This document shows positions 38,623-47,486 of a stretch of 56,268 nt of DNA, one piece after another. A program made the translations under genes and the position numbers. The stretch covers positions 1 to 56,268 of the forward strand of contig NZ_PRLH01000142.1 of the NCBI RefSeq assembly GCF_003013815.1, given 5' to 3'. Source of the DNA: Cyanothece sp. BG0011. Its GTDB lineage: Bacteria > Cyanobacteriota > Cyanobacteriia > Cyanobacteriales > Microcystaceae. The number at the start of each line of letters is the position of its first letter. Position 1 is the stretch's first letter. The notes under the pieces were generated by a model. The model ran no database searches, was not told the origin of the DNA, and saw only the letters and a list, made by a program, of their open reading frames with translations.

Positions 38623-39339
38623 TTAAATGGTTAAAGGAGCTAATTCACAATCTAAAGTCACTCGCCCTTTAGGGGTATAACCGACTTCTTGGATCAGAGT
38701 ATTGGGATCATGTAACTCAGCTAAAATAATTTGAGCCGTTGTGCCTTCATCTAAATCAGGACTAATATCCAGAGAACGACAAAACACAGATTGCCACTCT
38801 AGATTTAAGGTTTTGGTTAATCCAAATAATCCGCCACTGATAGGACTAAATTCCTGGTTACCACTAAGGCCAAATTCTCCATCTAAATGAGCCAAAGTGA
38901 GAAAACAAGCGCGGCCTTGACTTGCAGCTTGATGTAAGGAAGATTTCAGATGTTTAGCCAATAAAAACACCTGTTTAACAATGGCTTTATTGGGGTTGAC
39001 TCTGGTGTGTCCCTGATGGGGAAGAACGTCATGGAGAGGATGTAAATGGATAAAGTTGCCAATAAGTCCGTAGGTTTCCACAACGTTGCTCAATTGCTCT
39101 TGTAAATGTTCTTCACTCAGATGAGTTAGGGTAAAGCGTTGAACCGTTGAGGGAAGAGAGGGACGGGACGGAATTAAAAAGTCAGGGAAACTGAGAACTC
39201 CTACCTGCCATCCTTGATTGATTAAACATTGAGCAACTTGAGTGGTGGTAGCCGAACCATCATCGGTCAACAGACAAGTTTTACAAGTATTCGCTGCAAA
39301 ATCCCAAAAATCTGGAGCCGGTAGAGGAATTAACTTCAT
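38623..39339 (-). CDS. Detached structural half of a PfaA-type ketoreductase
   Basis: A 238-aa protein matching the N-terminal, non-catalytic subdomain that precedes the catalytic Rossmann part in PKS ketoreductases. It shows TCLLTDDGSATTTQVAQCL (degenerate nucleotide fold), ARQ-type ACFLTLAHLDGEFGLSG and SGGLFGLTKTLNLEWQSVFCRSLDIS, the segment that normally packs on the catalytic half. It ends with the usual EVGYTPKGRVTL. No catalytic Ser-Tyr-Asn set is present, so alone it should be inactive and would need to pair with the 585-aa protein. It sits between the KS-AT-ACP gene (50 bases) and the KR-DH gene (131 bases) in one direction. Confidence 0.82.
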   Translation of the reverse strand: MKLIPLPAPDFWDFAANTCKTCLLTDDGSATTTQVAQCLINQGWQVGVLSFPDFLIPSRPSLPSTVQRFTLTHLSEEHLQEQLSNVVETYGLIGNFIHLHPLHDVLPHQGHTRVNPNKAIVKQVFLLAKHLKSSLHQAASQGRACFLTLAHLDGEFGLSGNQEFSPISGGLFGLTKTLNLEWQSVFCRSLDISPDLDEGTTAQIILAELHDPNTLIQEVGYTPKGRVTLDCELAPLTI

Positions 39340-39389
39340 TTGGTAACGCCCAATATCACCATGGGATCGTAGTGTTGGGCGTTTTTCGT

Positions 39390-42300
39390 CTAGGCTATTT
39401 TTTTTTCTGCGGTTATCATTTGCCCTTGTAAATACTGAACAATTTGTGCCAAAGTGCGTTGTTCTCCCAAAGCTTCCGGACTGAGCTTAGGTAACTGAGG
39501 GAAAGATTCCATAAGGGTTCCCATGATTTCCACTCGCTTAATAGAGTCAATGCCTAAATCAGCTTCTAAATCCATGTCTAATTCCAACATTTCTGTAGGA
39601 TAACCGGTTTTATCGCTGACCACTTCTAATAGTGCTTGACTCATCCCATTGTCTTCAACAGTATGAGAAGAAGGAACGTCTGCAATCGGAGGACTGGGTT
39701 CAGGGGTTGATACAGGGTCAAGATTACGAGGTTCTAAATAGTTGGCAATGGGAGAAATATGAACTGGTTCAGGTTGGGGTTGAGGAGCCACAGGAGCAGG
39801 TTGAGGACTTTCTATGACCGGAGGTTGAGGAGCCACAGGAGCAGGTTGAGGACTTTCCATTACCGAAGGTTGAGAAGCCATAGGAGTAGGTTGAGGGCTT
39901 TCCATTACCGAAGGTTGAGAAGCCACAGGAGTAGGTTGAGGGCTTTCCATTACCGGGGTTTCAGGAACTTGAACTCTCTGTTGCCTCCGCGTTCCTGGCT
40001 CAATTTGTTGTTGAAGTAATTGTAAAAACGCTTGAAAACTCTCAGCTTGACTTTTTAGGTATTCTTCGTGAACTTTTTGGGGTCCTTGTTGGTATTGATA
40101 GAATTGTTGGAAAAGTTGACTAATAAGGGTAAGAGCAGAGTTATTCATGGCGACAATTTGATCTTCAGAAACAATAAGTTGATAATCGGATTGAGAATGA
40201 GCGGGTTGGTTAGGTTCAGTGATAGACAACGTTTCTTCAACACTGTCTAAGACACGAACCGGATCAGTGGATGGAATCTCAGGAGATTGTTCAGTAAGCT
40301 CTTGAGTCGATGCTTGTGCAACTGAAAGCAATTCAGATGGCTCTAAAGCCGATTCCATGAAAGCTTTTGTTTTAGGACTAATGTAGTTAGTAGCACCTAA
40401 TTGAATCGTCATCCCTTTGCGTTTAGCGAGTTGATGGGTTTGTTCGATAACAGAATGATCTAAATCGGTTAACCCTAAACCCATCACCCTAAGTTGCATT
40501 ACTCCTTGAGAGAGTTGGAGATCGCTATCTTTTTGGCGACTAGGGTTGAGCGCAACTGCCAGATGGGGGCGATCGCCTAAGGTTTGTTTCACCAAATTGG
40601 TTAAAATTTGCCTAGGTCCAATTTCGACAAAACAATATCCCCCTTGAGCGTAGAGATTTTCTACTTCTTGGACAAACTGCACAGCATTGAGCATATGAGC
40701 CTCCAACAGAGTCCGCATTGCTGAAGGTTCCCCTGGATAAGGATTTCCCGTCATGTTGGCATAAACCGGAATTGTTGGGGGATTAAACGTCACTTGATCC
40801 AAGGCTTGAGCAAAGGGTTGACTCGCATGGAGAACAAAGGGCGTATGAAAAGCAGCAGAAACCGGTAACGGGGTAACTTTGTAACCCTGTTTACTCAAAA
40901 CTTTTTCCAAAGTAGCAATTTCAGGTTTCGATCCTGATAGCACCACTTGATCAGGAGCATTATAGTTAGCCACCTGAACTTGACTCATGGCTTTGATCAG
41001 TTGTTCGACGGTGCTAATATTACCGCTAACGGCTAACATTGCCCCACCCTCACAATCATTAGCCCCAGTGGGAGTGGCCATGGCCTCTCCTCTGGCTTTG
41101 ATGAGATAATAATAATCTTCCTCGCTGAACACTCCGCCAGCCCATAAAGCGGTTAATTCACCAAAGCTATGGCCGGCGACAAAATCTGGCTTAAATCCAG
41201 CTTTTTCTAGGGTTTTATAGAGTCCCACACTCAACGCACCGATGGCAGGTTGGGCATTTTCAGTCTGCTGTAACTGACTGGTTTGTTGTTGAAACTCCTC
41301 TTCATTAAACCCTGGAATCGGATAAACCACCTCAGACACAGGGGGACGGCTATCTTTGATCATGAGATCATCGATCGCTTGATAAGCCTGCTGTACCTCT
41401 GGAAAATTCAGGGCAATTTCTCGACCCATATTGAGGTATTGAGACCCTTGTCCGGGAAACAGTGCCACTACTTTTCCTTGTAGGGATAAGCCCCTTTGAC
41501 GGTAATAAATTCCATGAGGATGGTTCCAGGATTCGGCATCAGGTTGCCCTTGGAGTTGCTTGAGGGCGGCTTTAAGCAGTTTTTGAGCCTCTTCTAAGGA
41601 CGTGGCCACAAAGCCGACTCTCGCTGCTGCTTGGGGAATGAGGGCTGATTGACTCTGGTTTTGGAGATGATTGTAATATTGCGAGCCTTCGGGAGATTGC
41701 AACTTATCCAGACTGGTTTGACAAATTTGACTCAGTTGTTGGGGATTATCGGCCCAGAGTAAAATCGATTGAGGTCGCCGATGAACACGATGTTGACAAT
41801 AATGGGGGGTATATTCTTCTAGAACGACATGATAGTCCGTTCCTCCGAACCCAAAGGAACTGACCCCTGCCCGTCTCGGGGTGTCTCCTCGTTGTAGCCA
41901 AGGACGGGTTTCGGTGTTCAGATAAAAAGCTGATTCTTCGATCTTAAATTTTGGATTGGGTTGGGTGATGTTAATGGTGGGGGGTAAGATTTTATGGTGT
42001 AAGGCTAGGGTGGCTTTAATTAAACTGGCCGAACCGGCTGCTGCTTTGGTGTGACCGATTTGAGATTTAACACTCCCTAGGGCAATCTTTTGTTTTTCTG
42101 CGTTATTTTCCGTTAAAACTTGATTGAGCGCGGTAAATTCACAAAAATCTCCTGCCGGTGTTCCCGTTCCGTGGGCTTCGACTAATCCCAAGGTCGCTGG
42201 AGAAAATCCTGCTTCTTGATAAGCTCGTCGTAAGGCTCTGGCTTGTCCTTCGGGACGGGGTGCATAAATGCTTTTGTAGCGGCCATCGCTGGCGGTTCCA

Positions 42301-43226
42301 ATGCCTTTGATAACTGCATAGATGCGATCGCCGTCTCGTTCTGCGTCCGCTAAACGTTTAATGACTAACATTCCTAGCCCTTCTCCGACCATCATGCCAT
42401 CGGAAGTGGCATCAAAGGGATTAAGACAGTCTTTTTTAGAAAAAGCAGGAGTTTTACTAAAGCACATATAGTTAAGGATGGAGTTATCTGTATCAAACCC
42501 TCCCGTTAACATCATGTCGCATCGCCCTTCCATCAGTTCACTCACAGCCATTTTTAAGGCACTTAAAGAACTAGCACAGGCTGCATCAACCACACAATTC
42601 GTTCCGCCCAAATCAAAACGGTTGGTAATCCGTCCGGCCACGACATTGGGTAACATTCCAGGAAAAGAGTTTTCCTGCCAAGGTACGTAGGCGGCCTTCA
42701 TTTTCTCGATAATGGTATCGATTTGTTCTTGGGGTAAGCCACTATTTTTGAGAACTTTTTCCCAGAGAGGATACTGTAGACGACTGGCTAAAGGGGTGAT
42801 GCTTTTCCACAGTCCACTTCCCCCTAAAATGACACCAGTGGTTTCTCTATTAAAGTTTCTATCTTTACCATATCCTGCGTCTTCTAGGGCTTGTTTAGCC
42901 ATCACTAAAGAGAGCAAATTTGCTGAATCGAGTGCCTGTAAAGTATCAGGTGGTAAACCAAATTCTAGGGGATCAAAATCAATTTTAGGGATAAAACCAC
43001 CATGTTTGGCATAGGTTTTATCGGGAGCTTTCGGGTCGGGATCATAATAGTCTTCAATTTTCCAGGCGGTTTCTGGAACTTCTGTTATTCCGTTGACTTT
43101 GCCGAGAATGTTTTCCCAGTATTCCTGTAAATTTTTGGCTTTAGCAAATAGGGCAGACATACCAATAATGGCAATGGGTGTTTTTTGTAAAGCCGATATT
43201 TTTGGAGTTAATGATTGAGCCATCAT
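39390..43226 (-). CDS. PUFA/hgl-type synthase: KS-AT-ACP
   Basis: A 1278-aa iterative synthase of the PfaA/HglE group. KS, residues ~15-470: VVDAACASS (Cys217), EAHGTGTPAGD (His352) and SQIGHTKAAAG (His392; GHTK is the PUFA/hgl-type variant), all intact. AT ~585-890: PGQGSQYLNMGRE, GHSFGEL (Ser687), AAFHTPF, typical of malonyl loading. A linker with four 15-residue Pro/Gln-rich repeats follows, then one carrier domain with LGIDSIKRVEI (Ser1228). Related PUFA synthases carry four to nine carriers, so a single one is unusual. The KR and DH domains are on separate genes. The start is one of two adjacent ATGs at 43226/43223, next to a conserved ACACACAATTGAT leader motif. Confidence 0.92.
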   Translation of the reverse strand: MMAQSLTPKISALQKTPIAIIGMSALFAKAKNLQEYWENILGKVNGITEVPETAWKIEDYYDPDPKAPDKTYAKHGGFIPKIDFDPLEFGLPPDTLQALDSANLLSLVMAKQALEDAGYGKDRNFNRETTGVILGGSGLWKSITPLASRLQYPLWEKVLKNSGLPQEQIDTIIEKMKAAYVPWQENSFPGMLPNVVAGRITNRFDLGGTNCVVDAACASSLSALKMAVSELMEGRCDMMLTGGFDTDNSILNYMCFSKTPAFSKKDCLNPFDATSDGMMVGEGLGMLVIKRLADAERDGDRIYAVIKGIGTASDGRYKSIYAPRPEGQARALRRAYQEAGFSPATLGLVEAHGTGTPAGDFCEFTALNQVLTENNAEKQKIALGSVKSQIGHTKAAAGSASLIKATLALHHKILPPTINITQPNPKFKIEESAFYLNTETRPWLQRGDTPRRAGVSSFGFGGTDYHVVLEEYTPHYCQHRVHRRPQSILLWADNPQQLSQICQTSLDKLQSPEGSQYYNHLQNQSQSALIPQAAARVGFVATSLEEAQKLLKAALKQLQGQPDAESWNHPHGIYYRQRGLSLQGKVVALFPGQGSQYLNMGREIALNFPEVQQAYQAIDDLMIKDSRPPVSEVVYPIPGFNEEEFQQQTSQLQQTENAQPAIGALSVGLYKTLEKAGFKPDFVAGHSFGELTALWAGGVFSEEDYYYLIKARGEAMATPTGANDCEGGAMLAVSGNISTVEQLIKAMSQVQVANYNAPDQVVLSGSKPEIATLEKVLSKQGYKVTPLPVSAAFHTPFVLHASQPFAQALDQVTFNPPTIPVYANMTGNPYPGEPSAMRTLLEAHMLNAVQFVQEVENLYAQGGYCFVEIGPRQILTNLVKQTLGDRPHLAVALNPSRQKDSDLQLSQGVMQLRVMGLGLTDLDHSVIEQTHQLAKRKGMTIQLGATNYISPKTKAFMESALEPSELLSVAQASTQELTEQSPEIPSTDPVRVLDSVEETLSITEPNQPAHSQSDYQLIVSEDQIVAMNNSALTLISQLFQQFYQYQQGPQKVHEEYLKSQAESFQAFLQLLQQQIEPGTRRQQRVQVPETPVMESPQPTPVASQPSVMESPQPTPMASQPSVMESPQPAPVAPQPPVIESPQPAPVAPQPQPEPVHISPIANYLEPRNLDPVSTPEPSPPIADVPSSHTVEDNGMSQALLEVVSDKTGYPTEMLELDMDLEADLGIDSIKRVEIMGTLMESFPQLPKLSPEALGEQRTLAQIVQYLQGQMITAEKKIA
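39774..39953. repeat. 45-bp tandem repeat, four copies, inside the KS-AT-ACP gene
   Basis: Four 45-bp units encode four 15-residue Pro/Gln-rich repeats (VMESPQPTPVASQPS and variants) in the linker before the carrier domain. The copies differ by a few substitutions, so linker length may vary between strains. Confidence 0.85.
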
Positions 43227-43239
43227 ATCAATTGTGTGT
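43227..43239 (-). promoter_or_regulatory. ACACACAATTGAT motif directly before the KS-AT-ACP start
   Basis: On the minus strand this 13-mer abuts the ATG. It differs at one base from the two exact ACACACAATGGAT copies at 43450-43462 and 43634-43646 on the plus strand of the same intergenic region. Confidence 0.4.
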
Positions 43240-43449
43240 TTTCAAATACGCAGCACATAACAGCAATTTATTAGATATCAATAGTTAGGGAGATTTTTTA
43301 TCTCGGTGATTCTACTGAAATCACCTTGGCTAAATTTTTAGAATTTAGAAAAATCTACTTTGAATATTTTCCATTTGATTGGGAAATATTATAACAGAAA
43401 AATCAAATCTCAAATTTTCTATATCTTAAGTTTATATTGTCTTCAACTA

Positions 43450-43646
43450 ACACACAATGGATTATTTGCTGATTGAAATGGATGATTTTTATTTTTCTGA
43501 TCTTCCTAACAAAATCACAAAAACTCAGGTCTATCGAAGACAATTAGACTATCCTTATTTGATGTATCTTATTTTTAGATACCTAGGAAATAAGGAGCAT
43601 TTGATTACTCGAAGTTTAAAGGCTACAAATCCTACACACAATGGAT
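43450..43646 (+). repeat. Direct 13-bp repeats ACACACAATGGAT with degenerate flanks
   Basis: Exact copies at 43450-43462 and 43634-43646, each followed by similar AT-rich sequence (ATGGA..ATTTTTATTTT). The 63-codon reading frame between them has no ribosome site and no family likeness, so I treat this as non-coding regulatory or degraded repeat DNA. Confidence 0.45.
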
Positions 43647-43755
43647 GATTGATGGAAAATCATGGAGAATTTTTATTTTCTAAGATGATTAAATTATATT
43701 CATTCAGGGTTTTTTGCTTAAATCGGTAATATTTATTTGAGATTTAACGTAATTC

Positions 43756-43941
43756 TACTTAAGTATAATTACTCGTAAATTTTTGGAGGATATCCCAGAA
43801 TTTTGCCAAATTATTACAAAAATTTGTTTTTCAATCAAATGTGTGATAGTGTGGTTGATCAAATCTGGAAATAGTAAGTAATCTTACTTAAGAAAACTTA
43901 CTAGATAGAAAATTCAAGAATAGAGTGTGAAGATACTTAAG
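43756..43941. promoter_or_regulatory. Candidate operator set upstream of the PAS-AraC regulator
   Basis: TACTTAAG occurs three times, at 43756-43763, 43885-43892 and 43934-43941. The second overlaps a 16-base inverted repeat TAAGTAA-TC-TTACTTA (43875-43890). All lie in the 778-base divergent region between the lipid synthase gene and the regulator, where autoregulatory and target operators would be expected. The assignment to the AraC-type protein is inference. Confidence 0.45.
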
Positions 43942-44004
43942 TCCCTGGGTGTGGTGTGGGAAATGTTAGCGATTTTTGTCCAAAATCATTAAAATACACA
44001 AAAA

Positions 44005-44808
44005 ATGCGATCAAATCCCTCTTTTGACTTAATTAATTCCCAAACTCAAGAACGATTCTCTGAACCTAGTTCCTTAACCCAATGTTTGATTAATCAAGTT
44101 ACAGAAGCAATATTTTGTGTTGATTGCCAGACTCGTTTTCAATATGTTAATGATGCTGCTTGCGCCTTAATCGGTTGTTCAAGGGAGCATTTATTACAAA
44201 CAACAATTAATGACATAGAGATAGATTTTTTCTCCCAAACTTGGTCAGAATACTGGGCCTTAATCCAAGAAAAATCATCAGTCAACTTTCAGACAGAATT
44301 ATCCACTGATACAGAGACACAAGTCCTTGACGTTACCATCAATTTTCTCGAATATGACAGTGAGGTATACGGTTGTATTTTAGTTCGCCCACTAGCCAAG
44401 GTATCCCCTCAACCCTTATTAAGAGTCGTTCCTAACCACCAACAGAGTTGTCAAAAGCAAACTTCTTTTTATCCAAACTGTACTCAACTAAAACCCATTT
44501 TTGAGTTCATTGAAAACCACTATACTCAACCCATCAGTTTAAACGATGTGGCAGAAGCAGTGGGTTATTCTCCCGCCTATCTCACCAACTTGGTGAAGCG
44601 GAGAACGCGCAAAACCATTATTAATTGGATATTAGAACGAAGAATGCTAGAAGCTCGTTCCTTATTATTGAATACCCAGGATTCTATTACGAAAATTGCC
44701 ATGTCTATTGGCTTTAGTGATGCTTATTATTTTTCTCGAAGATTTAGTCAACTTCATGAAATCTCCCCCAAACGTTGGAGACAACAACATCAGATGCAAT
44801 CAGCATAA
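44005..44808 (+). CDS. PAS-domain AraC family transcriptional regulator
   Basis: A 267-aa regulator. Residues ~22-130 form a PAS sensor (ITEAIFCVDCQ-like start VTEAIFCVDCQTRFQYVNDAA, CALIGCSREHLL). Residues ~165-262 are two AraC helix-turn-helix units: ISLNDVAEAVGYSPAYLTNLVKR for the first, and ITKIAMSIGFSDAYYFSRRF with FSQLHEISPKRWR for the second. It is divergent from the KS-AT-ACP gene and heads the plus-strand half of the cluster, so it is the likely pathway regulator. PAS domains may bind flavin, haem or small ligands, and no cofactor residue is certain here. The start at 44005 lacks a clear ribosome site. Confidence 0.88.
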   Translation: MRSNPSFDLINSQTQERFSEPSSLTQCLINQVTEAIFCVDCQTRFQYVNDAACALIGCSREHLLQTTINDIEIDFFSQTWSEYWALIQEKSSVNFQTELSTDTETQVLDVTINFLEYDSEVYGCILVRPLAKVSPQPLLRVVPNHQQSCQKQTSFYPNCTQLKPIFEFIENHYTQPISLNDVAEAVGYSPAYLTNLVKRRTRKTIINWILERRMLEARSLLLNTQDSITKIAMSIGFSDAYYFSRRFSQLHEISPKRWRQQHQMQSA

Positions 44809-45065
44809 TGGCATTGGTGCAAAACTAAGGTAATATGACAATATCCCTTAAATACGAATCCTAGTTTACCTGTTCCCTAACTTTACAGTTCACTTGAAAT
44901 TGCCTTCAATCATTTAGTTGATATTCTTGATTGTTTGCATTTTAAAGTTTAAATCTTCCATTTTAACTCCATAACTGATACACTAACCCTAAAGTATTCA
45001 GATGTTGGGTGAGGATTACTTCATAGTTTTTTCATTTCTTATTCATCAATTCATAATCTCCCACA

Positions 45066-45329
45066 ATGACTATTAAAACTGAACAACCCAAAACCGTAGA
45101 AGATATCCAAAACTGGCTTATTGATCAATTTGCTCAACAACTGGATGTAGAACCAGATGATATTGATGTTGAAGAGCCTTTTGATAATTATGAATTAGAT
45201 TCAAGTAAAGCCTTAATTTTATTAGGTCGATTAGAAAAATGGCTAGGAAAAGAGTTAAATCCTGTTGTTATGTTTAATTATCCAACCATTGCTGAACTCT
45301 CCGAAAGATTGGGAGAATTATATCTTTAA
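45066..45329 (+). CDS. Free-standing acyl carrier protein
   Basis: An 87-aa carrier protein, complete by itself. The phosphopantetheine site is YELDSSKALILLGRLE (Ser46), followed by helix III in NPVVMFNYPTIAEL. It resembles the discrete carriers that accompany fatty-acyl or halogenating enzymes in cyanobacterial clusters rather than the housekeeping AcpP, whose motif is GADSLD. It lies 257 bases after the regulator and before the halogenase-family gene, so a role in presenting the substrate to that flavoenzyme or to the PKS is plausible. Confidence 0.9.
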   Translation: MTIKTEQPKTVEDIQNWLIDQFAQQLDVEPDDIDVEEPFDNYELDSSKALILLGRLEKWLGKELNPVVMFNYPTIAELSERLGELYL

Positions 45330-45371
45330 AATTGAATTGTTAAGAGTCTTCTTAATAAATATCAAAAAAAG

Positions 45372-45409
45372 ATAGATATCTATGGTGTCAACACACCATA
45401 GATATCTAT
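45372..45409. promoter_or_regulatory. Perfect 17-bp inverted repeat between ACP and halogenase genes
   Basis: ATAGATATCTATGGTGT (45372-45388), loop CAAC, then its exact complement (45393-45409). A further partial copy, CTATGGTTGGTGTG, follows at once. There is no U tract, so an operator or RNA structure is as likely as a terminator. It starts 43 bases after the ACP stop and ends ~200 bases before the halogenase ATG. Confidence 0.6.
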
Positions 45410-45606
45410 GGTTGGTGTGAGGAAAAAATATAAGAATTGATAAGTCCAATAAAAACTCCAGTTTTTACGAAAAATATCCCATACCCGATGAGAATGAGAC
45501 GAGATTAGACTGGTATTTAAGAACATCAAATGACTCATTTGATTCAGTGAATCATTGTTCCCTTGTCATGTTCTTCACCTCTCAATATATAGGAAAAATT
45601 TGTTTT

Positions 45607-47406
45607 ATGGTTGTTACTGCACAGACCGACGTTTATGATGTTGTGATTATGGGAGCAGGGTTTGCAGGGGTTTGTCAAGCAAGACATCTACTGCTGAACG
45701 TTCCTAATATAAAAATTGCTCTCATTGATCCAAGACCAGAACAAAGGACGAATAAAGACCTCAAAATTGGGGAATCTATGGTAGAAATTGCTACACTTTT
45801 TGTCTGTAAAGAATTAGGTTTATATGAATATATGACCGAAAATCATCCCCCCAAATTTGGACTTAATTTTCACTGGCCAAAAACAACCGAAAAAACGACA
45901 ACAACTGATGATTATTATCATATCTGGAATAATCGTCAACCTCCTTTAGCTTCCTTTCAAATGAACCGAGCCAAATTTGAGCAAGATTTGCTACAAATGG
46001 ATAAAGAAATGGGAGCAACCTTCTATCAAGGTCGAGTCATAGACTTTGATTTAAGTGCCAGAGATGAACTAAAAACCGTTAAAGTTAAACTTAATAATGA
46101 ATATGTAACGCTCAAAGCTAAGCACCTGATTGATGCAGCAGGACGTAAGTTTTTAATCGGTAAAAAAACAGATAATTTATTATTTGGTGCTGACAATCTC
46201 TTTGGATTGGATACAGGTTCAGTATGGGTTAGGGTTAATAACATTGATCGCACCATTTTTCATGATGGGTATGACCCCCACGGAACAACTTGTAGTCATT
46301 ATTATGCAACTAATCATTGGTTTGGTCATGGCCATTGGATATGGATGATTCCCACAGAAAAAGATAGTCAAGAGATTTCTATCGGTATGGCCTATCATCG
46401 CTCAGCGATCGCCGACCAACAAATTAATACAAAAGAAAAATTCTATGATTTCTTACAGGCTAATCATGAAGTTCTCTATCGTTTAGTTACCAGTGGAGAG
46501 AATATTGACTTTCATTATCTCCCGCGTCCTGCTCATACCAGTAAAACCATGTTATCTGAAGATAATTGGTATGTTTTAGGAGATGCAGCTTGTATTTTTG
46601 ATCCCTTTTATTCTTTGGGATCTAGTATGATTGCTCATGAAATTGAATGTACAACAGAAATTATTCGCTCCAAGTTAGCTGGCGATCCTTTAGCCGAGAA
46701 AAAACGAGCAGCCTATAATGATTTTATTATCGCCCACACACGATTTAATAATCATCTCATTAAACATCATGATAAACATTTAGGCGATGCTAGTGTCATG
46801 AGTTGGCGTATTTACCATGATTATATTGGCTGGTTTGGGATTCAAGTACCTCTATATCTCGGAAAATGGTTTTTAGATGTTGATTTTCTATCTCGATATA
46901 ATCCAGGGTTAACACATTATCAAAACAACTACTGTGAGCATCTTTATGAACAATTTAATCAAGTGATAGAACAGGGTAAAAATATCGGGTTTATGGACTG
47001 CTATCGAGGGGATCAATTATGGGGACATTACCATACGCTACAACATTTTGATGATTTCGTTGAAAACACGAAACTCGAACCCCAAAAGTGTAATGTTTTT
47101 GCTTCAATGAAAGCCAGTAATTTCTATCGAGGCATTTGGTATGGAAAGTTTCTTTGGAAAGCCTTTGGCTGGCGTGGCTTTTTAAACAGAAAGAATCTGG
47201 CTTACTTGATGGAACATTTTGTTAATATGTTGCAATTTATGATTGCAGACATGGTGTATCGCTACTTAACTAAAGATATGGTAGATAACACAGCAGTTGA
47301 GACAATGCGGGAAGAATTTGTCAATTATCATCATCAACCTCAACTGAATAGTTGGATTAAAGAAACATCTTCAGACTCATCAGAAAAAATTCCTGTCAAT
47401 GCCTAG
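45607..47406 (+). CDS. Flavin-dependent halogenase family protein
   Basis: A 599-aa flavoenzyme of the tryptophan-halogenase superfamily. FAD loop VIMGAGFAG (13-21); the KIGESM block; lysine in PPKFGLNFHW (Lys83), at the position of the catalytic lysine that forms hypohalous acid or chloramine; the halogenase signature WIWMIP (244-249, WxWxIP); and GDAACIFDPFYSLGSS near 325-340. The extra C-terminal region (~370-599) is like that of carrier-protein- or non-indole-directed members such as CmlS and CndH. Halogenation of a carrier-bound intermediate is therefore likely, but some relatives are hydroxylases. I use the ATG at 45607, since the FAD loop should begin near residue 12. An upstream GTG at 45547 is possible. 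The PKS gene follows 80 bases later. Confidence 0.85.
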   Translation: MVVTAQTDVYDVVIMGAGFAGVCQARHLLLNVPNIKIALIDPRPEQRTNKDLKIGESMVEIATLFVCKELGLYEYMTENHPPKFGLNFHWPKTTEKTTTTDDYYHIWNNRQPPLASFQMNRAKFEQDLLQMDKEMGATFYQGRVIDFDLSARDELKTVKVKLNNEYVTLKAKHLIDAAGRKFLIGKKTDNLLFGADNLFGLDTGSVWVRVNNIDRTIFHDGYDPHGTTCSHYYATNHWFGHGHWIWMIPTEKDSQEISIGMAYHRSAIADQQINTKEKFYDFLQANHEVLYRLVTSGENIDFHYLPRPAHTSKTMLSEDNWYVLGDAACIFDPFYSLGSSMIAHEIECTTEIIRSKLAGDPLAEKKRAAYNDFIIAHTRFNNHLIKHHDKHLGDASVMSWRIYHDYIGWFGIQVPLYLGKWFLDVDFLSRYNPGLTHYQNNYCEHLYEQFNQVIEQGKNIGFMDCYRGDQLWGHYHTLQHFDDFVENTKLEPQKCNVFASMKASNFYRGIWYGKFLWKAFGWRGFLNRKNLAYLMEHFVNMLQFMIADMVYRYLTKDMVDNTAVETMREEFVNYHHQPQLNSWIKETSSDSSEKIPVNA

Positions 47407-47486
47407 ATTGACTTAACCAGGTGTGGGGATTTTTTCAGCATAAACTTTTCTAGCTTCTGATTATTTACAAATTCTATTTCTTGATC

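Noticed and set aside
39759-40019. Arg/Ser-rich plus-strand reading frame
   Set aside because: It is the antisense shadow of the 45-bp tandem repeats in the KS-AT-ACP gene.
43457-43648. 63-codon plus-strand reading frame in the divergent promoter region
   Set aside because: No ribosome site, no family likeness, and both ends coincide with a repeated 13-bp motif.
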